A DNA stretch of 47,636 nucleotides from Massilia sp. ST3 (lineage in GTDB: Bacteria; Pseudomonadota; Gammaproteobacteria; Burkholderiales; Burkholderiaceae_D): contig NZ_JAGPWC010000036.1 of assembly GCF_018119405.1 (NCBI RefSeq), positions 1-47,636 on the forward strand, in the 5' to 3' direction. Shown one piece after another: positions 25,323 through 34,267 of the stretch (positions within the stretch are counted from its first letter, which is position 1; each line of letters opens with the position of its first letter). Made by a program: the position numbers and the translations under genes. The notes below the pieces were generated by a model. The model was given only the letters and a program-made list of their open reading frames with translations. It did no database searches and was not told the DNA's origin.

Positions 25323-26195
25323 TTATGCGCGTTGCAGGGCGGCGATACGGTCTTCGCACGACGGATGGCTGCTCAGCAGCGACATCATACCGCCTCCGGC
25401 GATGCCCGAGGCGGCCATGTTCTTCGGCAGGCCGCCTTGCGCAATGCCGCCGAGGCGGGCCAGCGCGTTGATCATCGGGCGCGGCGTGCCCAGGATGCGG
25501 GCGGCCCCAAGGTCGGCGCGGTATTCGCGCTGGCGCGAGAACCAGGCCACGATGACGCTGGCCAGGATGCCGAACAGGATGTCGCAGACGATCGCCGTAA
25601 TGGTAAAGGCAATCCCCGGGCCCGTGTTTTCCTCACCCTCCTTGCGCAAGGCCTGGTCGACGAACCAGGCGACCACGCGCGCCAGGAAGATCACGAAGGT
25701 GTTGACCACGCCCTGGATCAGGGTGAGGGTGACCATGTCGCCGTTGGCGATGTGGGCCACCTCGTGGGCCAGCACGGCTTCGACTTCCTCCTGGGTCATC
25801 GATTCCAGCAGGCCGGTCGACACCGCGACCAGCGACGAATTCTTGGTGGCGCCGGTAGCGAAGGCGTTCGGCTCGCCGTGGTAGACGGCGACTTCCGGCA
25901 TGGCGATGCCGGCGCGCTGGGCCTGGGCCGCGACGGTGTTCACCAGCCACTGCTCGGTCGAGTTGGACGGGTGTTCGATCACGCGCGCGCCGGTCGACCA
26001 CTTGGCGATCGGCTTGGACATCCACAGCGAGATAAAGGCGCCGCCAAAGCCCATCAGGGCGGCGAAGCCGAGCAGCATGCCGAAGTTCAGGCCGTTCGCG
26101 CTCAGGTATTTGTTCACACCCAGCACGCTGGCGGTGATGCTCAGCACCAGCATGATGGCGAAGTTAGTGGCGATAAAGAGAAGTATGCGTTTCAT
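25323..26195 (-). CDS. htpX: HtpX zinc membrane protease
   Basis: HtpX degrades misfolded membrane proteins. The start is ATG 26195, giving 290 residues, the usual length. Two membrane segments open the protein (about 4-24 and 33-55). The active-site motif HEVAH is at 144-148 and Glu224 in SRQREYRAD is the expected third zinc ligand. Further hydrophobic segments are at about 158-178 and 193-218. In many bacteria it is heat- or envelope-stress regulated; no such promoter was identified. Confidence 0.95.
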   Translation of the reverse strand: MKRILLFIATNFAIMLVLSITASVLGVNKYLSANGLNFGMLLGFAALMGFGGAFISLWMSKPIAKWSTGARVIEHPSNSTEQWLVNTVAAQAQRAGIAMPEVAVYHGEPNAFATGATKNSSLVAVSTGLLESMTQEEVEAVLAHEVAHIANGDMVTLTLIQGVVNTFVIFLARVVAWFVDQALRKEGEENTGPGIAFTITAIVCDILFGILASVIVAWFSRQREYRADLGAARILGTPRPMINALARLGGIAQGGLPKNMAASGIAGGGMMSLLSSHPSCEDRIAALQRA

Positions 26196-26360
26196 GTTCG
26201 TATCCAGTCTTGTTTTTGATGGCAAGGCGGTATTGCCGATGTGAAAGGATACGGTAGGCGAAACATCTGGAAAAGCGAAGTTTTTTGAAGGATTTCTTCG
26301 AAAAAAAAGGAAGTTAAGAGGCGGCGTGGGCTTCACACCACGCAGGGGGGATTCGTCGCC

Positions 26361-26395
26361 GGCCACGGTTTGCAGGCCGTGGCCGCTCCTATAAT
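26361..26395 (+). promoter_or_regulatory. Inverted repeat overlapping a TATAAT promoter
   Basis: GGCCACGG (26361-26368) and CCGTGGCC (26377-26384) are perfect arms, immediately followed by a consensus -10 TATAAT (26390-26395). A -35-like TTTGCA lies inside the dyad. It precedes the small secreted protein gene by about 30 nt and may be its promoter and operator. Confidence 0.45.
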
Positions 26396-26426
26396 TCGGG
26401 CACAACAATCACTACCGGGAATGACC

Positions 26427-26873
26427 ATGAAAGCCAGCCGTATTGCCGCCTCCCTGCTCGTCGCGCTCTCCCTCTGCGCGGCGCCCGCCTTTGCCGCCGA
26501 TCCTGAAGAACACTTCCTGCTGACCCCGGCGCTGCTGGCCAAGATCAAGGCCGCCGCTCCCGAGCTCAAGAAGCTGGAAAAGGATGAGGACGAGAAGGAC
26601 GATGGGAAAGACCAGTTGTCGGTCGACGATTATGTGAAGGCCATCAATGCCGAGCCGCGCGCCAGGGCGGTGCTGGCCAAACATGGCCTGGGCGTGCGCG
26701 ATTTTGCACTGAGCACCTTCGCGCTGGTGCATGCCGGGATGTTCGTGGGCATGGAGCCGATGATGAACAAGAAACAGGCGGCCGAGATGCTGGGCGGGTT
26801 CACCAAGGAGCAGAAGGCGAATATCGCGCTGCTGCGCAAGATGGGGCCGGAGGCGTATACGCTGGCGCGCTGA
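26427..26873 (+). CDS. Small secreted protein of unknown function
   Basis: I chose ATG 26427 (GGGA 6 nt upstream) over ATG 26421. The 148-residue precursor has a signal peptide ending AFA-ADPEE. The mature part is helical and charged, with a Lys/Glu/Asp-rich stretch (KKLEKDEDEKDDGKD) and a Met-rich segment (MFVGMEPMMNKKQAAEM). There are no cysteines after the signal peptide, so no haem or lipid attachment is expected. No family recognised. Confidence 0.65.
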   Translation: MKASRIAASLLVALSLCAAPAFAADPEEHFLLTPALLAKIKAAAPELKKLEKDEDEKDDGKDQLSVDDYVKAINAEPRARAVLAKHGLGVRDFALSTFALVHAGMFVGMEPMMNKKQAAEMLGGFTKEQKANIALLRKMGPEAYTLAR

Positions 26874-26911
26874 TTCCGATTTCGCGCACGGGCCGGAAAA
26901 CGTGGTTTGAA

Positions 26912-26940
26912 CGCGTGGGCGGGAAACCCGCCCACCCTAC
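26912..26940 (-). repeat. Single GTAG-type REP element
   Basis: Inverse orientation: CGCGTGGGCGGG-AAA-CCCGCCCACCCTAC ends with CTAC at 26937-26940. It lies just beyond the terminator of the flgN side. Confidence 0.75.
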
Positions 26941-26948
26941 GCGTCAAC

Positions 26949-26972
26949 AAAAATGGCCGCTGCTGCGGCCAT
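26949..26972 (-). terminator. Rho-independent terminator after flgN
   Basis: On the reverse strand a perfect stem ATGGCCGC-AGCA-GCGGCCAT is followed by TTTTTG, 22 nt after the flgN stop codon. Confidence 0.85.
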
Positions 26973-26994
26973 TGTCGTTGGAAGCGGATCCGGC

Positions 26995-27468
26995 TCAGCC
27001 GATCACGTAGCGCTTCGAAGGACCCGCTCCCAGGGTCTGCCCGGTCGCGCCATACACCATGCCGGCCGCGGCGCCGCCCGTCGGGGTGCGCAAGGCGTTC
27101 AGCACGCCCTGGTTGTGCGCCAACTGCTTGTTGATCAGCATGCCGTTGACGCGGTTGAGTTCCTTGGCGTCGCGCGAAGCCTGCAGCAGCTGTTCCCACT
27201 GGCCGCGCACCTCGGGATTGCCGGCCACCGCCAGCCAGGGCTCCATGCCCGCTTCCGAGCCTTCGCATCCGGCCGCGCTGAGGGCGGCATGGCGCTGCCT
27301 GGAGAGCGCCGCCAGTCCGGTCAGCAGCGCATTTTTCTTTGGAGTAAGTTCCGCCAGCCCATCGGCGTCGAGCGCTACCAGCAACTGCTGTTCCTGTTTC
27401 ATCAGCTCCACGAGGGAGGCGACGTGTTGGTGTTCGGAGGCGAGAGTGTGGTGCGGGCTGGAGGTCAT
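26995..27468 (-). CDS. flgN: Flagellar export chaperone FlgN
   Basis: FlgN carries the hook-filament junction proteins FlgK and FlgL to FlhA. The 157-residue product is mainly alpha-helical with a heptad-like N-terminal half (HVASLVELMKQEQQLLVALD) and the family stretch NRVNGMLINKQLAHNQGVL in the C-terminal half. It lies 3 nt after flgM and before a terminator, the usual flgM-flgN order. Confidence 0.9.
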   Translation of the reverse strand: MTSSPHHTLASEHQHVASLVELMKQEQQLLVALDADGLAELTPKKNALLTGLAALSRQRHAALSAAGCEGSEAGMEPWLAVAGNPEVRGQWEQLLQASRDAKELNRVNGMLINKQLAHNQGVLNALRTPTGGAAAGMVYGATGQTLGAGPSKRYVIG

Positions 27469-27471
27469 GGA

Positions 27472-27783
27472 TTATCGCTTGCGTGAATGCAGCAAGTCGC
27501 GCACGGTCTCGAGGAGACCGTCGGCGACTTTCTCTGAGTTGACTTGGAACTGGCCATCGGCGATGGCCGCCTTGATGCGCTCGACTTTCTTGGTGTCGAA
27601 TACCTGGTTGTTGCCGCCGACGGCATTCGCCATCGCCTGGCCCTGCGAGGACAGGCGCACGCTGTCCGTCTGCGCCGGGGTCGGGGCAGTGCTGGCGGCC
27701 TTCTCGGCGCCACGCGCATTGTTGGTTTGCGTGGTCGCCGGCTGGAGGCCGGGGTTGTTCTTGAGAGTATCGTTGATTTTCAC
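27472..27783 (-). CDS. flgM: Anti-sigma-28 factor FlgM
   Basis: FlgM holds FliA inactive until it is exported through the finished hook. The start is GTG 27783, with AAGGA 7 nt upstream; the N-terminus KINDTLKNNPG is that of the family. The 103-residue protein has a disordered Ala/Thr-rich middle and the conserved C-terminal sigma-binding helices (FDTKKVERIKAAIADGQFQV, then VADGLLETVRDLL). A perfect sigma-28 promoter lies 48-74 nt upstream, so FliA activity raises FlgM output. Confidence 0.95.
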   Translation of the reverse strand: MKINDTLKNNPGLQPATTQTNNARGAEKAASTAPTPAQTDSVRLSSQGQAMANAVGGNNQVFDTKKVERIKAAIADGQFQVNSEKVADGLLETVRDLLHSRKR

Positions 27784-27830
27784 AGCATCATCCTTCTCTG
27801 TTCGGAGCGGAAACTCCGGGATCTGTCTGT

Positions 27831-27857
27831 TTATCGGCAGCGATGCCGCAAACTTTA
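27831..27857 (-). promoter_or_regulatory. Sigma-28 (FliA) promoter of flgM
   Basis: On the reverse strand TAAAGTTT (27857-27850) is followed, after exactly 11 nt, by GCCGATAA (27838-27831). This is the full classical FliA consensus without a mismatch. Confidence 0.92.
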
Positions 27858-27884
27858 GCGCAGAAAAGGGCTTTAGATGGTTTG

Positions 27885-28589
27885 TTACAAAACGACTTCG
27901 ACCAGGCCGCCCATGCGCGCCGTGCCGCTCACCACCGTGCCCGACTGGGTGCGCACTTGCACCACCTGGCCTTCGCCGGCACTGGCGATCGCCTTGGCTT
28001 CCGCCGACACCGAGAAGTTCGCGCCGCGCGATACCAGGCGTACGGCCTGGCCCTGCTGGACCACCGGCTTGCTGCGCAGGGTATCGCCGCGCAGGGCAGT
28101 GCCGGCAGGCAACGAAATAGTGGGGGTGCGGCCGATCGCCTGGGCCATGTCGGTCAGGATGCCGTTCGGCATGGCGGCGATATCGCCTTTCATCAGTACC
28201 AGCTGACCCTGCTCGACCGGCTGGCCCTGGGCCAGGGGCACGGCGGCCGCCACGTAGTCGGCCAGCACGCTGACCTGGGCCTGGATATAGACGGTCCAGG
28301 CCGTGGGGGCGGTGCAGCGCACGCCCACCGTTGTTTTTCCCCACGGACGCGCGCCGGGCTGCTGGAAGGCTTCCGGCGCCGGGCAGTGCGCCAGGCTCAT
28401 GCGCTGGTCGACCGCCCCCACCTTGACCGTCACCTGGCCCGGCATGCCCGCGCTCTGGGTCTGCAGGTATTGCTCGACCACGCCGCGCAGGGCGGACAGG
28501 TTCTGGCGCTGGGCCGTGGGCTGCTGCTGCGCCTGGGCGCAGGCGAAGGGCAGGGCGAGGAGCAGCATGGCGGCAAACTGTCGTTTCAT
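27885..28589 (-). CDS. flgA: Flagellar P-ring assembly chaperone FlgA
   Basis: FlgA is a periplasmic chaperone needed to polymerise FlgI into the P ring. A signal peptide opens the protein (MKRQFAAMLLLALPFACAQA). The SAF-type region follows (YVAAAVPLAQGQPVEQGQLV), then the C-terminal beta domain with AKAIASAGEGQVVQVRTQSG. The 234 residues match the family. It stands divergently to flgB, the normal arrangement, and runs the same way as flgM and flgN. Confidence 0.95.
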   Translation of the reverse strand: MKRQFAAMLLLALPFACAQAQQQPTAQRQNLSALRGVVEQYLQTQSAGMPGQVTVKVGAVDQRMSLAHCPAPEAFQQPGARPWGKTTVGVRCTAPTAWTVYIQAQVSVLADYVAAAVPLAQGQPVEQGQLVLMKGDIAAMPNGILTDMAQAIGRTPTISLPAGTALRGDTLRSKPVVQQGQAVRLVSRGANFSVSAEAKAIASAGEGQVVQVRTQSGTVVSGTARMGGLVEVVL

Positions 28590-28662
28590 GGGAAAACACC
28601 TGGATGGGAAACCGGGAATGCTGCCATCTTAGGGGTGATGATTCCGTAGCGAAACTTTGAAT

Positions 28663-28702
28663 AGCCGGGTTTTGCCCATCTTTCTCCTTCGATTGCCCGG
28701 CT
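28663..28702. promoter_or_regulatory. Inverted repeat in the flgA-flgB divergent control region
   Basis: Perfect arms AGCCGGG (28663-28669) and CCCGGCT (28696-28702) sit in the middle of the divergent gap. Such position fits a class-II activator site (FlhDC or FleQ type), but the sequence matches no consensus I can confirm. Confidence 0.35.
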
Positions 28703-28755
28703 GGACTGATCCGTATGATCGGTGCTGTCCCAACAAGAATCTGCCTGGAGGCGGC

Positions 28756-29166
28756 ATGATCGGCAAAATCGACGACTACCTGCGTTTTCATGAATCGGCC
28801 CTGTCCCTGCGCGCCCAGCGCCAGGAATTGCTGGCGTCGAACATCGCCAACGCCGACACGCCGAACTACAAGGCGCGCGACATCGACTTTTCCAGCGCCC
28901 TGCAGGGCGCGCTGGCCGGCCGCCAGGGCGGCCTGGCGACCACCGCCCAGGGCCACCTGGCGCGCGGCCAGGCCACCGGCGACACCCTGGCCAACGGCAC
29001 CCCGGTCCAGTACCGCGGCGTGGTCCAGGGCAGCGTCGACGGCAACACGGTCGACATGGACGTCGAGCGCAACCAGTTCGCCGACAACGCGCTGCGCTAC
29101 GAGGCCGGCATCACGATGATCAACCACCAGATCAAGGGCCTGCTCGCGGCCATCCAGGGCCAATAA
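28756..29166 (+). CDS. flgB: Proximal rod protein FlgB
   Basis: FlgB is the first rod subunit and sits on the MS ring/export gate. The start is ATG 28756 after GGAGG, 4 nt away. The 136 residues are family length. The N-terminal ASNIANADTPNYKARDIDF and the C-terminal hydrophobic helix (ITMINHQIKGLLAAI) are the rod-protein signatures. It heads flgBCDEFGHIJ. Confidence 0.97.
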   Translation: MIGKIDDYLRFHESALSLRAQRQELLASNIANADTPNYKARDIDFSSALQGALAGRQGGLATTAQGHLARGQATGDTLANGTPVQYRGVVQGSVDGNTVDMDVERNQFADNALRYEAGITMINHQIKGLLAAIQGQ

Positions 29167-29180
29167 GAAGGTAATTCATC

Positions 29181-29582
29181 ATGTCGCTCTTCAATATCTT
29201 CAACGTATCGGGCTCGGCGATGAGCGCCCAGGCCCAGCGCCTGAATACCACCGCCAGCAACCTGGCCAACGCCGACAGCGCCACCAGCGCCACCGGGGAA
29301 GCCTACCGCGCCAAGGCGGTGGTGTTCGAATCGGTGCCCACCGCCTCCGGCGCCACCGGCGTGCGGGTGCGCGAAGTGGTCGAGGACCAGTCGCCCATGA
29401 AGCAGGTGTACGACCCCAAGCATCCGCTGGCCGACGACAAGGGCTATGTGACGATGCCGAACGTGAACGTGGTCGACGAGATGGTCAACATGCTGTCGGC
29501 CTCGCGTTCCTACCAGACCAACGTCGAGACCATGAACGCGGCCAAGACCATGCTGCTCAAGACCCTGACCCTGGGCCAATAA
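29181..29582 (+). CDS. flgC: Proximal rod protein FlgC
   Basis: The 133-residue rod protein has the N-terminal [19 protein letters not shown], followed by ASNLANADS, and the C-terminal [19 protein letters not shown]. It follows flgB by 14 nt. Confidence 0.97.
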   Translation: MSLFNIFNVSGSAMSAQAQRLNTTASNLANADSATSATGEAYRAKAVVFESVPTASGATGVRVREVVEDQSPMKQVYDPKHPLADDKGYVTMPNVNVVDEMVNMLSASRSYQTNVETMNAAKTMLLKTLTLGQ

Positions 29583-29601
29583 CGTTTCCTGACCATCCAC
29601 C

Positions 29602-30309
29602 ATGACCACCGTTAATACCAACAGCACCGCGACCACAGTCAACGACCTGATGTCGACGATGAACGCGAAGCCCAAGGAAGTCGACAGCGTCCAGGCCGAT
29701 ACCGACAAATTCATGACCCTCTTGGTCACCCAGCTGAAGAACCAGGATCCGCTGAATCCCCTCGACAACGCCCAGGTGACCAGCCAGCTGGCCCAGCTGT
29801 CGACCGTGACCGGCGTGAACAAGCTGAACGCGACCCTGGAAACCCTGAAGTCGAGCTACCAGTCCTCGGAAGCGATGCAGGCGACTGGCCTGATCGGCCA
29901 TGGCGTGCTGGTCGAAGGCAAGGATGTGCAGCTCTCCGGCGGCAAGGCGATCCTGGGCGCCGAACTGGCCAGCCCGGCCGACAAGGTCCAGCTGGTCGTC
30001 AGCGACTCGACCGGCAAGGAAGTCGCCGTGATCGACCTGGGTCCGCAGGAAGCCGGCATCGTCCCGGTGGCATGGGATGGCGTGCCCGACCCCGAGAAGC
30101 TCGGCGCCGACGGCAAGCCGCTGACCCTGGCCGACGGCAAGTACAGCTTCAAGGTCGTCGCCACCCGCGCCGGCGAGGAACTCGACGATGCCAAGGGTCT
30201 GGCCTTCGACAGCGTTGCCAGCGTCACCACCAATTCCAAGGACGGCGTCAAGCTCAACCTGCCCGGCAAGGGCGCGGTAGCGATGTCCGACATCAAACAA
30301 GTGCTGTAA
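29602..30309 (+). CDS. flgD: Hook-cap protein FlgD
   Basis: FlgD forms the scaffold at the hook tip during FlgE assembly. The N-terminal export region contains FMTLLVTQLKNQDPLNPLDN (about 35-54), followed by the FLG_D domains (about 95-215) with the FlgD-Ig region. The 235 residues fit the family. Confidence 0.96.
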   Translation: MTTVNTNSTATTVNDLMSTMNAKPKEVDSVQADTDKFMTLLVTQLKNQDPLNPLDNAQVTSQLAQLSTVTGVNKLNATLETLKSSYQSSEAMQATGLIGHGVLVEGKDVQLSGGKAILGAELASPADKVQLVVSDSTGKEVAVIDLGPQEAGIVPVAWDGVPDPEKLGADGKPLTLADGKYSFKVVATRAGEELDDAKGLAFDSVASVTTNSKDGVKLNLPGKGAVAMSDIKQVL

Positions 30310-30346
30310 GCAAGCCGCTTACCAAACTAACTAGCAGGAGAACGAC

Positions 30347-31882
30347 ATGTCTTTCCAACAGGGCCTGAGCGGCTTGAACGGCGCAGCAAAATCGCTGGAC
30401 GTCATCGGTAACAACATCGCCAACGCGAGCACGGTCGGTTTCAAGGGCTCGACCACCCAGTTCGCCGACGTCTACGCCAACTCGCTGAACGGCGCGGGCG
30501 GCAACTCGGCCGGTATCGGCGTCAAGGTTGCCTCCATCGCCCAGCAATTCACCCAGGGTAATGTCGAAGCATCGAACAACCCGCTCGACATCGCCATCAA
30601 CGGCGCCGGCTTCTTCCGCGTCGAAGCGGCGGGCGTGGTGCAGTATTCGCGCAACGGCCAGTTCCAGCTCGACAAGAACGGCTTCCTGATCAATGCCCAG
30701 GGCGCCAAGCTGACCGGCTACGGCCTGAACGCGACCGGCCAGCTGTCGGCCGGCGCCCCGGTGCCGCTGCAGATCGACACCGCCGACCTGGATCCGGTCC
30801 AGACCTCGGACGTGGACATCCAGCTGAACCTGGATTCGCGCACCCAGCCGCCGGTGAATTCGCCTTTCGACGCCAACGACCCGACCACCTACAACAAGCA
30901 GACCCCGATGAGCGTGTACGACACGCTGGGCAATCCGCACGTGCTGTCGACCTACTACGTCAAGAACGGCGCCGGCAGCTGGGACGTGTACGCCGCCAAC
31001 GACGGCACCGAGGTGACCGCCCTGAACGTGGCCGGCGCCGCCACCGGCACCGGCGCCGCCTTCACCGCGGTGAACACCGCGCGCGCCAACTGGGAAGCCG
31101 CGACCCGCGCCGTGCCGCCGGTCCCGGCCACCATCAGCGCCGCGCTGAGCGCCTACGCCGCCGCCGCGTCAGGCATGGTCGTGACCGCCGCCGGCACCGC
31201 CGGCGCCACCGCAGCGAACCAGACCGAGATCTCGACCGCGGCCACCAATGCCGCCGCCGTCCCGGGCACCACGCCGGACGAGATCGACGCCGCCATGGCC
31301 AAGGCGATCCGCGTGCCGGCCGTGCGCGTCGGCCAGTTGAATTTCGACACCAACGGGGCGCTGAACCTGGCGACCACCGGCACCGCCGGTAAGTTCAACG
31401 TCACCCTGCCGATCATCCCCTCGACCGGCGCCGAGCTGACCCTGCCGATGGAAATCGACTATGCCGGCACCACCCAGTACGGCAGCCCGACCAGCGAGAA
31501 GAAGCTGGTGCAGGACGGCTACAAGGCCGGCACCCTGCAGCGCTTCACCGCGGGCGCCGACGGCGTGATCCTGGGCCAGTACAGCAACGGCCAGACCAAG
31601 CCGCTGGGCCAGGTGGTGCTCGCCAACTTCACCAACCCGAACGGCCTCGAGCCGCTGGGCAACAACACCTGGGCCGAATCGTCGAACTCGGGCGTGCCCC
31701 TGGTCGGCACCCCGAACACGGGCGGCATGGGTGTGCTGCAGTCGTCGGCGGTGGAAGCCTCGAACGTCGACCTGACGGCCGAGCTGGTCAACATGATCAC
31801 GGCGCAGCGCGTGTACCAGGCGAATGCGCAGACCATCAAGACGCAGGATTCGGTGCTGCAGACCTTGGTGAACCTGCGTTAA
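30347..31882 (+). CDS. flgE: Flagellar hook protein FlgE, with a large Ala-rich insertion
   Basis: FlgE forms the universal-joint hook. The 511 residues are about 100 longer than enteric FlgE. The N-terminal SFQQGLSGLNGAAKSLDVIG and NNIANASTVGFKGS and the C-terminal AELVNMITAQRVYQANAQTI are the hook signatures. Between SWDVYAANDGTEV (about 211-223) and the conserved VGQLNFDTNGALN (about 328-340) lies an insert of roughly 100 residues rich in Ala, Thr and Val. This would enlarge an outer domain of the hook. The remaining regions are standard. Confidence 0.95.
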   Translation: MSFQQGLSGLNGAAKSLDVIGNNIANASTVGFKGSTTQFADVYANSLNGAGGNSAGIGVKVASIAQQFTQGNVEASNNPLDIAINGAGFFRVEAAGVVQYSRNGQFQLDKNGFLINAQGAKLTGYGLNATGQLSAGAPVPLQIDTADLDPVQTSDVDIQLNLDSRTQPPVNSPFDANDPTTYNKQTPMSVYDTLGNPHVLSTYYVKNGAGSWDVYAANDGTEVTALNVAGAATGTGAAFTAVNTARANWEAATRAVPPVPATISAALSAYAAAASGMVVTAAGTAGATAANQTEISTAATNAAAVPGTTPDEIDAAMAKAIRVPAVRVGQLNFDTNGALNLATTGTAGKFNVTLPIIPSTGAELTLPMEIDYAGTTQYGSPTSEKKLVQDGYKAGTLQRFTAGADGVILGQYSNGQTKPLGQVVLANFTNPNGLEPLGNNTWAESSNSGVPLVGTPNTGGMGVLQSSAVEASNVDLTAELVNMITAQRVYQANAQTIKTQDSVLQTLVNLR

Positions 31883-31898
31883 TGCCGGCGTAGCTTGA

Positions 31899-31971
31899 GC
31901 GCGTCGGCGGCGGAGCCGCCAACCCTACGGCGTATCGGTATCGTAGGGTCGGCGGGTCTCCCGCCGACGCG
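31899..31971. repeat. REP pair (tail-to-tail) between flgE and flgF
   Basis: A REP ending CTAC (about 31899-31928) and another starting GTAG (31943-31971) lie head-outward. The pair separates flgE from flgF (133-nt gap), whereas most flg genes here are 0-37 nt apart. Confidence 0.8.
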
Positions 31972-32015
31972 TTCAACGAACCGTCGCACAGAAGCAAAGC
32001 AAAAAGGACAAGGAA

Positions 32016-32756
32016 ATGGACCGCCTGATCTACACCGCCGCCTCCGGCGCCAAGCACATCCTCGAGCAGCAGGCCACCACCTCGAACAACCTGGCCAACG
32101 TCAACACGACGGGTTTCCGCGCGCAGCTCGACATCTTCCGCGCCGCCCCGGTCCAGGGCCCGGGCCTGCCGACGCGCGCCTTCGTGCTCGACTCGACCGC
32201 CGGCCACGACTTCACGGCCGGCCCGCTGCAGGTCACCGGGCGCGACCTCGACGTGGCGATCAAGGGCGAAGGCTGGATCGCGGTCCAGATGGCGGACGGC
32301 ACCGAAGCCTATACCCGCAACGGTTCCCTGCAGATGAGCCCGAACGGCCTGCTGCAGACGGCTTCCGGCAATACCATCGCGGGCGAGGGCGGTCCGATCA
32401 CGATTCCGCCCGACGCCACCGTCACCGTGGGCGCGGACGGCACCATCTCGACCATCTCGAATACCGACCAGCCGGCCGCGCCGGCCGTGCTCGGCCGCCT
32501 GAAGCTGGTCAATCCGCCCACCGGCGACCTGGTGAAGGGCGACGACGGCCTGTTCCGCCTGAAGGACGGCGCCGCCGCCCCGATGGACCCGGCCGTGCGC
32601 GTCGCCGGCGGCGCCCTGGAAGGCTCGAACGTGAGCGCGGTCGATTCCATGGTGCAGATGATCTCTTTGGCACGTTCCTTCGAAACCCAAATGAGCCTGC
32701 TGAAGAACGCCGAGAATAACGCCGCGAAAGCCACCCAGATCCTCGCTTTGAATTGA
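32016..32756 (+). CDS. flgF: Rod protein FlgF
   Basis: FlgF is a proximal rod protein. The N-terminus MDRLIYTAASGAKHILEQQ followed by SNNLANVNTTGFRAQ, and the C-terminal VDSMVQMISLARSFETQMS, are those of the family. The 246 residues match. Confidence 0.96.
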   Translation: MDRLIYTAASGAKHILEQQATTSNNLANVNTTGFRAQLDIFRAAPVQGPGLPTRAFVLDSTAGHDFTAGPLQVTGRDLDVAIKGEGWIAVQMADGTEAYTRNGSLQMSPNGLLQTASGNTIAGEGGPITIPPDATVTVGADGTISTISNTDQPAAPAVLGRLKLVNPPTGDLVKGDDGLFRLKDGAAAPMDPAVRVAGGALEGSNVSAVDSMVQMISLARSFETQMSLLKNAENNAAKATQILALN

Positions 32757-32771
32757 TAGTTGCTGCAGCAT

Positions 32772-32818
32772 AATTCTCCTGTACGTGGCGGACTTCGTCC
32801 GTCACCCTTAGGAGAATT
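32772..32818 (+). promoter_or_regulatory. Intercistronic hairpin sequestering the flgG ribosome binding site
   Basis: Outer arms AATTCTCCT (32772-32780) and AGGAGAATT (32810-32818) pair perfectly. The inner stem GTGGCGGAC-TTC-GTCCGTCAC (32785-32805) has nine pairs including one G-U. The right outer arm contains the AGGAG Shine-Dalgarno of flgG, whose ATG is at 32821. Confidence 0.85.
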
Positions 32819-32820
32819 CC

Positions 32821-33603
32821 ATGATCCGTTCGCTGTTTATCGCCAAGACCGGCCTCGAAGCGCAGCAGACCAACCTCGACGTCATCACCAACAACCTCGC
32901 CAACGTCAGCACCAACGGCTTCAAGCGTTCGCGTGCGGTGTTCGAGGACCTGCTGTACCAGAACGTGCGCCAGCCCGGCGCGCAATCCTCGCAGCAGACC
33001 AACCTGCCTTCGGGCCTGCAGATCGGTACCGGTGTGCGCACCGTCGCCACCGAGCGCATCTTCACCCAGGGTAACCCCCAGCTGACCGGCAACTCCAAGG
33101 ACGTCATGGTCAACGGCTCGGGCTTCTTCCCGGTGCTGCTGCCGGACGGTACCCAGGCCTATACCCGCGACGGCTCCTTCCAGACCGATGCCAACGGCCA
33201 GCTGGTCACCTCCAGCGGCTTCGTGGTGCAGCCGGCCATCACCATTCCGTCGAACGCCGAATCGATCACCGTCGGCCGCGACGGCACCGTCTCCGTCAAG
33301 CTGCCCGGCGCCGTGGCCCCGACCCAGGTCGGCTCGCTCCAGCTCGCCACCTTCGTGAACCCGGCCGGCCTGGAATCGCGCGGCGAGAACCTCTACGTCG
33401 AGACCGGCGCGTCGGGCAACCCGAACCTGAACGTGCCCGGCACCAACGGCGCCGGCGTGCTGATGCAGGGCTATGTCGAATCATCGAACGTCAACGTGGT
33501 CGAGGAAATGGTCAACATGATCCAGACCCAGCGCGCCTACGAGATCAACAGCAAGGCGATCACCACTTCCGACCAGATGCTGCAGAAACTGTCCCAGTTA
33601 TGA
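32821..33603 (+). CDS. flgG: Distal rod protein FlgG
   Basis: FlgG builds the distal rod between the rings. The 260 residues are family length, with [20 protein letters not shown] and [15 protein letters not shown] at the start and [20 protein letters not shown] at the end. Its Shine-Dalgarno lies in a stem formed with the end of the flgF-flgG gap. Its stop overlaps the flgH start by 4 nt. Confidence 0.97.
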   Translation: MIRSLFIAKTGLEAQQTNLDVITNNLANVSTNGFKRSRAVFEDLLYQNVRQPGAQSSQQTNLPSGLQIGTGVRTVATERIFTQGNPQLTGNSKDVMVNGSGFFPVLLPDGTQAYTRDGSFQTDANGQLVTSSGFVVQPAITIPSNAESITVGRDGTVSVKLPGAVAPTQVGSLQLATFVNPAGLESRGENLYVETGASGNPNLNVPGTNGAGVLMQGYVESSNVNVVEEMVNMIQTQRAYEINSKAITTSDQMLQKLSQL

Positions 33604-34250
33604 AATCGCTTATTTGTTCCTTTGCTGCGCTGCTGGCCCTGGCCGGCTGCGCCACCGCCCCCAGCTCCATCGTGCAAGGCCCGACCAGCGCGCGTCCGAT
33701 GCTGGTCGAGACCGCGCCGCCGACCTCGGGCGCGATCTACAACGCCAACAGCTACCGTCCGATGTTCGAGGACCGCCGCGCGCGCCATATCGGCGACCTC
33801 CTGACCATCAACATCAGCGAGCGCACCTCGGCCAACAAGGCAGGCGCCAGCTCGGGCAACAAGAACGGCAGCGCCAGCTTCGCGGCGCCGGGCGTCCTGC
33901 AGTCTGCGATCGGCGCCAGCGTGGCGCTGGAGTCGGAAGCCAAGTTCTCGGACGGCGACAAGCAGAGCGCCTCGAACGACTTCACCGGCACCCTGGGCGT
34001 GACCGTCACCGAGGTGCTCCCGAACGGCAACCTGATCGTGGCCGGCGAAAAGCAGATTTCCATGAACAAGGGCGTCGAATTCATCCGTTTCTCGGGCATG
34101 GTCAGCCCCGACACCATCCAGCCGGGCAACATCGTCTCGTCGACGGTGGTGGCCGACGCCCGTGTCGAGTACCGCACCAACAGCCGGATCGACCGCGCCG
34201 AGGTCAACTCGATGCTGTCGCGCTTCTTCCTGTCGATGCTGCCGTTCTAA
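33600..34250 (+). CDS. flgH: L-ring lipoprotein FlgH
   Basis: FlgH forms the outer-membrane L ring. A lipobox LAGC gives the lipidated C17. The family stretch [19 protein letters not shown] (about 52-70) and the C-terminal [19 protein letters not shown] are present. The 216 residues are normal. It starts on the flgG stop (ATGA), with no separate ribosome binding site, so it depends on flgG translation. Confidence 0.95.
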   Translation: MKSLICSFAALLALAGCATAPSSIVQGPTSARPMLVETAPPTSGAIYNANSYRPMFEDRRARHIGDLLTINISERTSANKAGASSGNKNGSASFAAPGVLQSAIGASVALESEAKFSDGDKQSASNDFTGTLGVTVTEVLPNGNLIVAGEKQISMNKGVEFIRFSGMVSPDTIQPGNIVSSTVVADARVEYRTNSRIDRAEVNSMLSRFFLSMLPF

Positions 34251-34267
34251 ACGTCTTTTTATACGCC

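Noticed and set aside
28655..28680. Possible sigma-54 (-24/-12) promoter before flgB
   Set aside because: The GG and GC elements do not fit the required TGGC-to-TTGC spacing.
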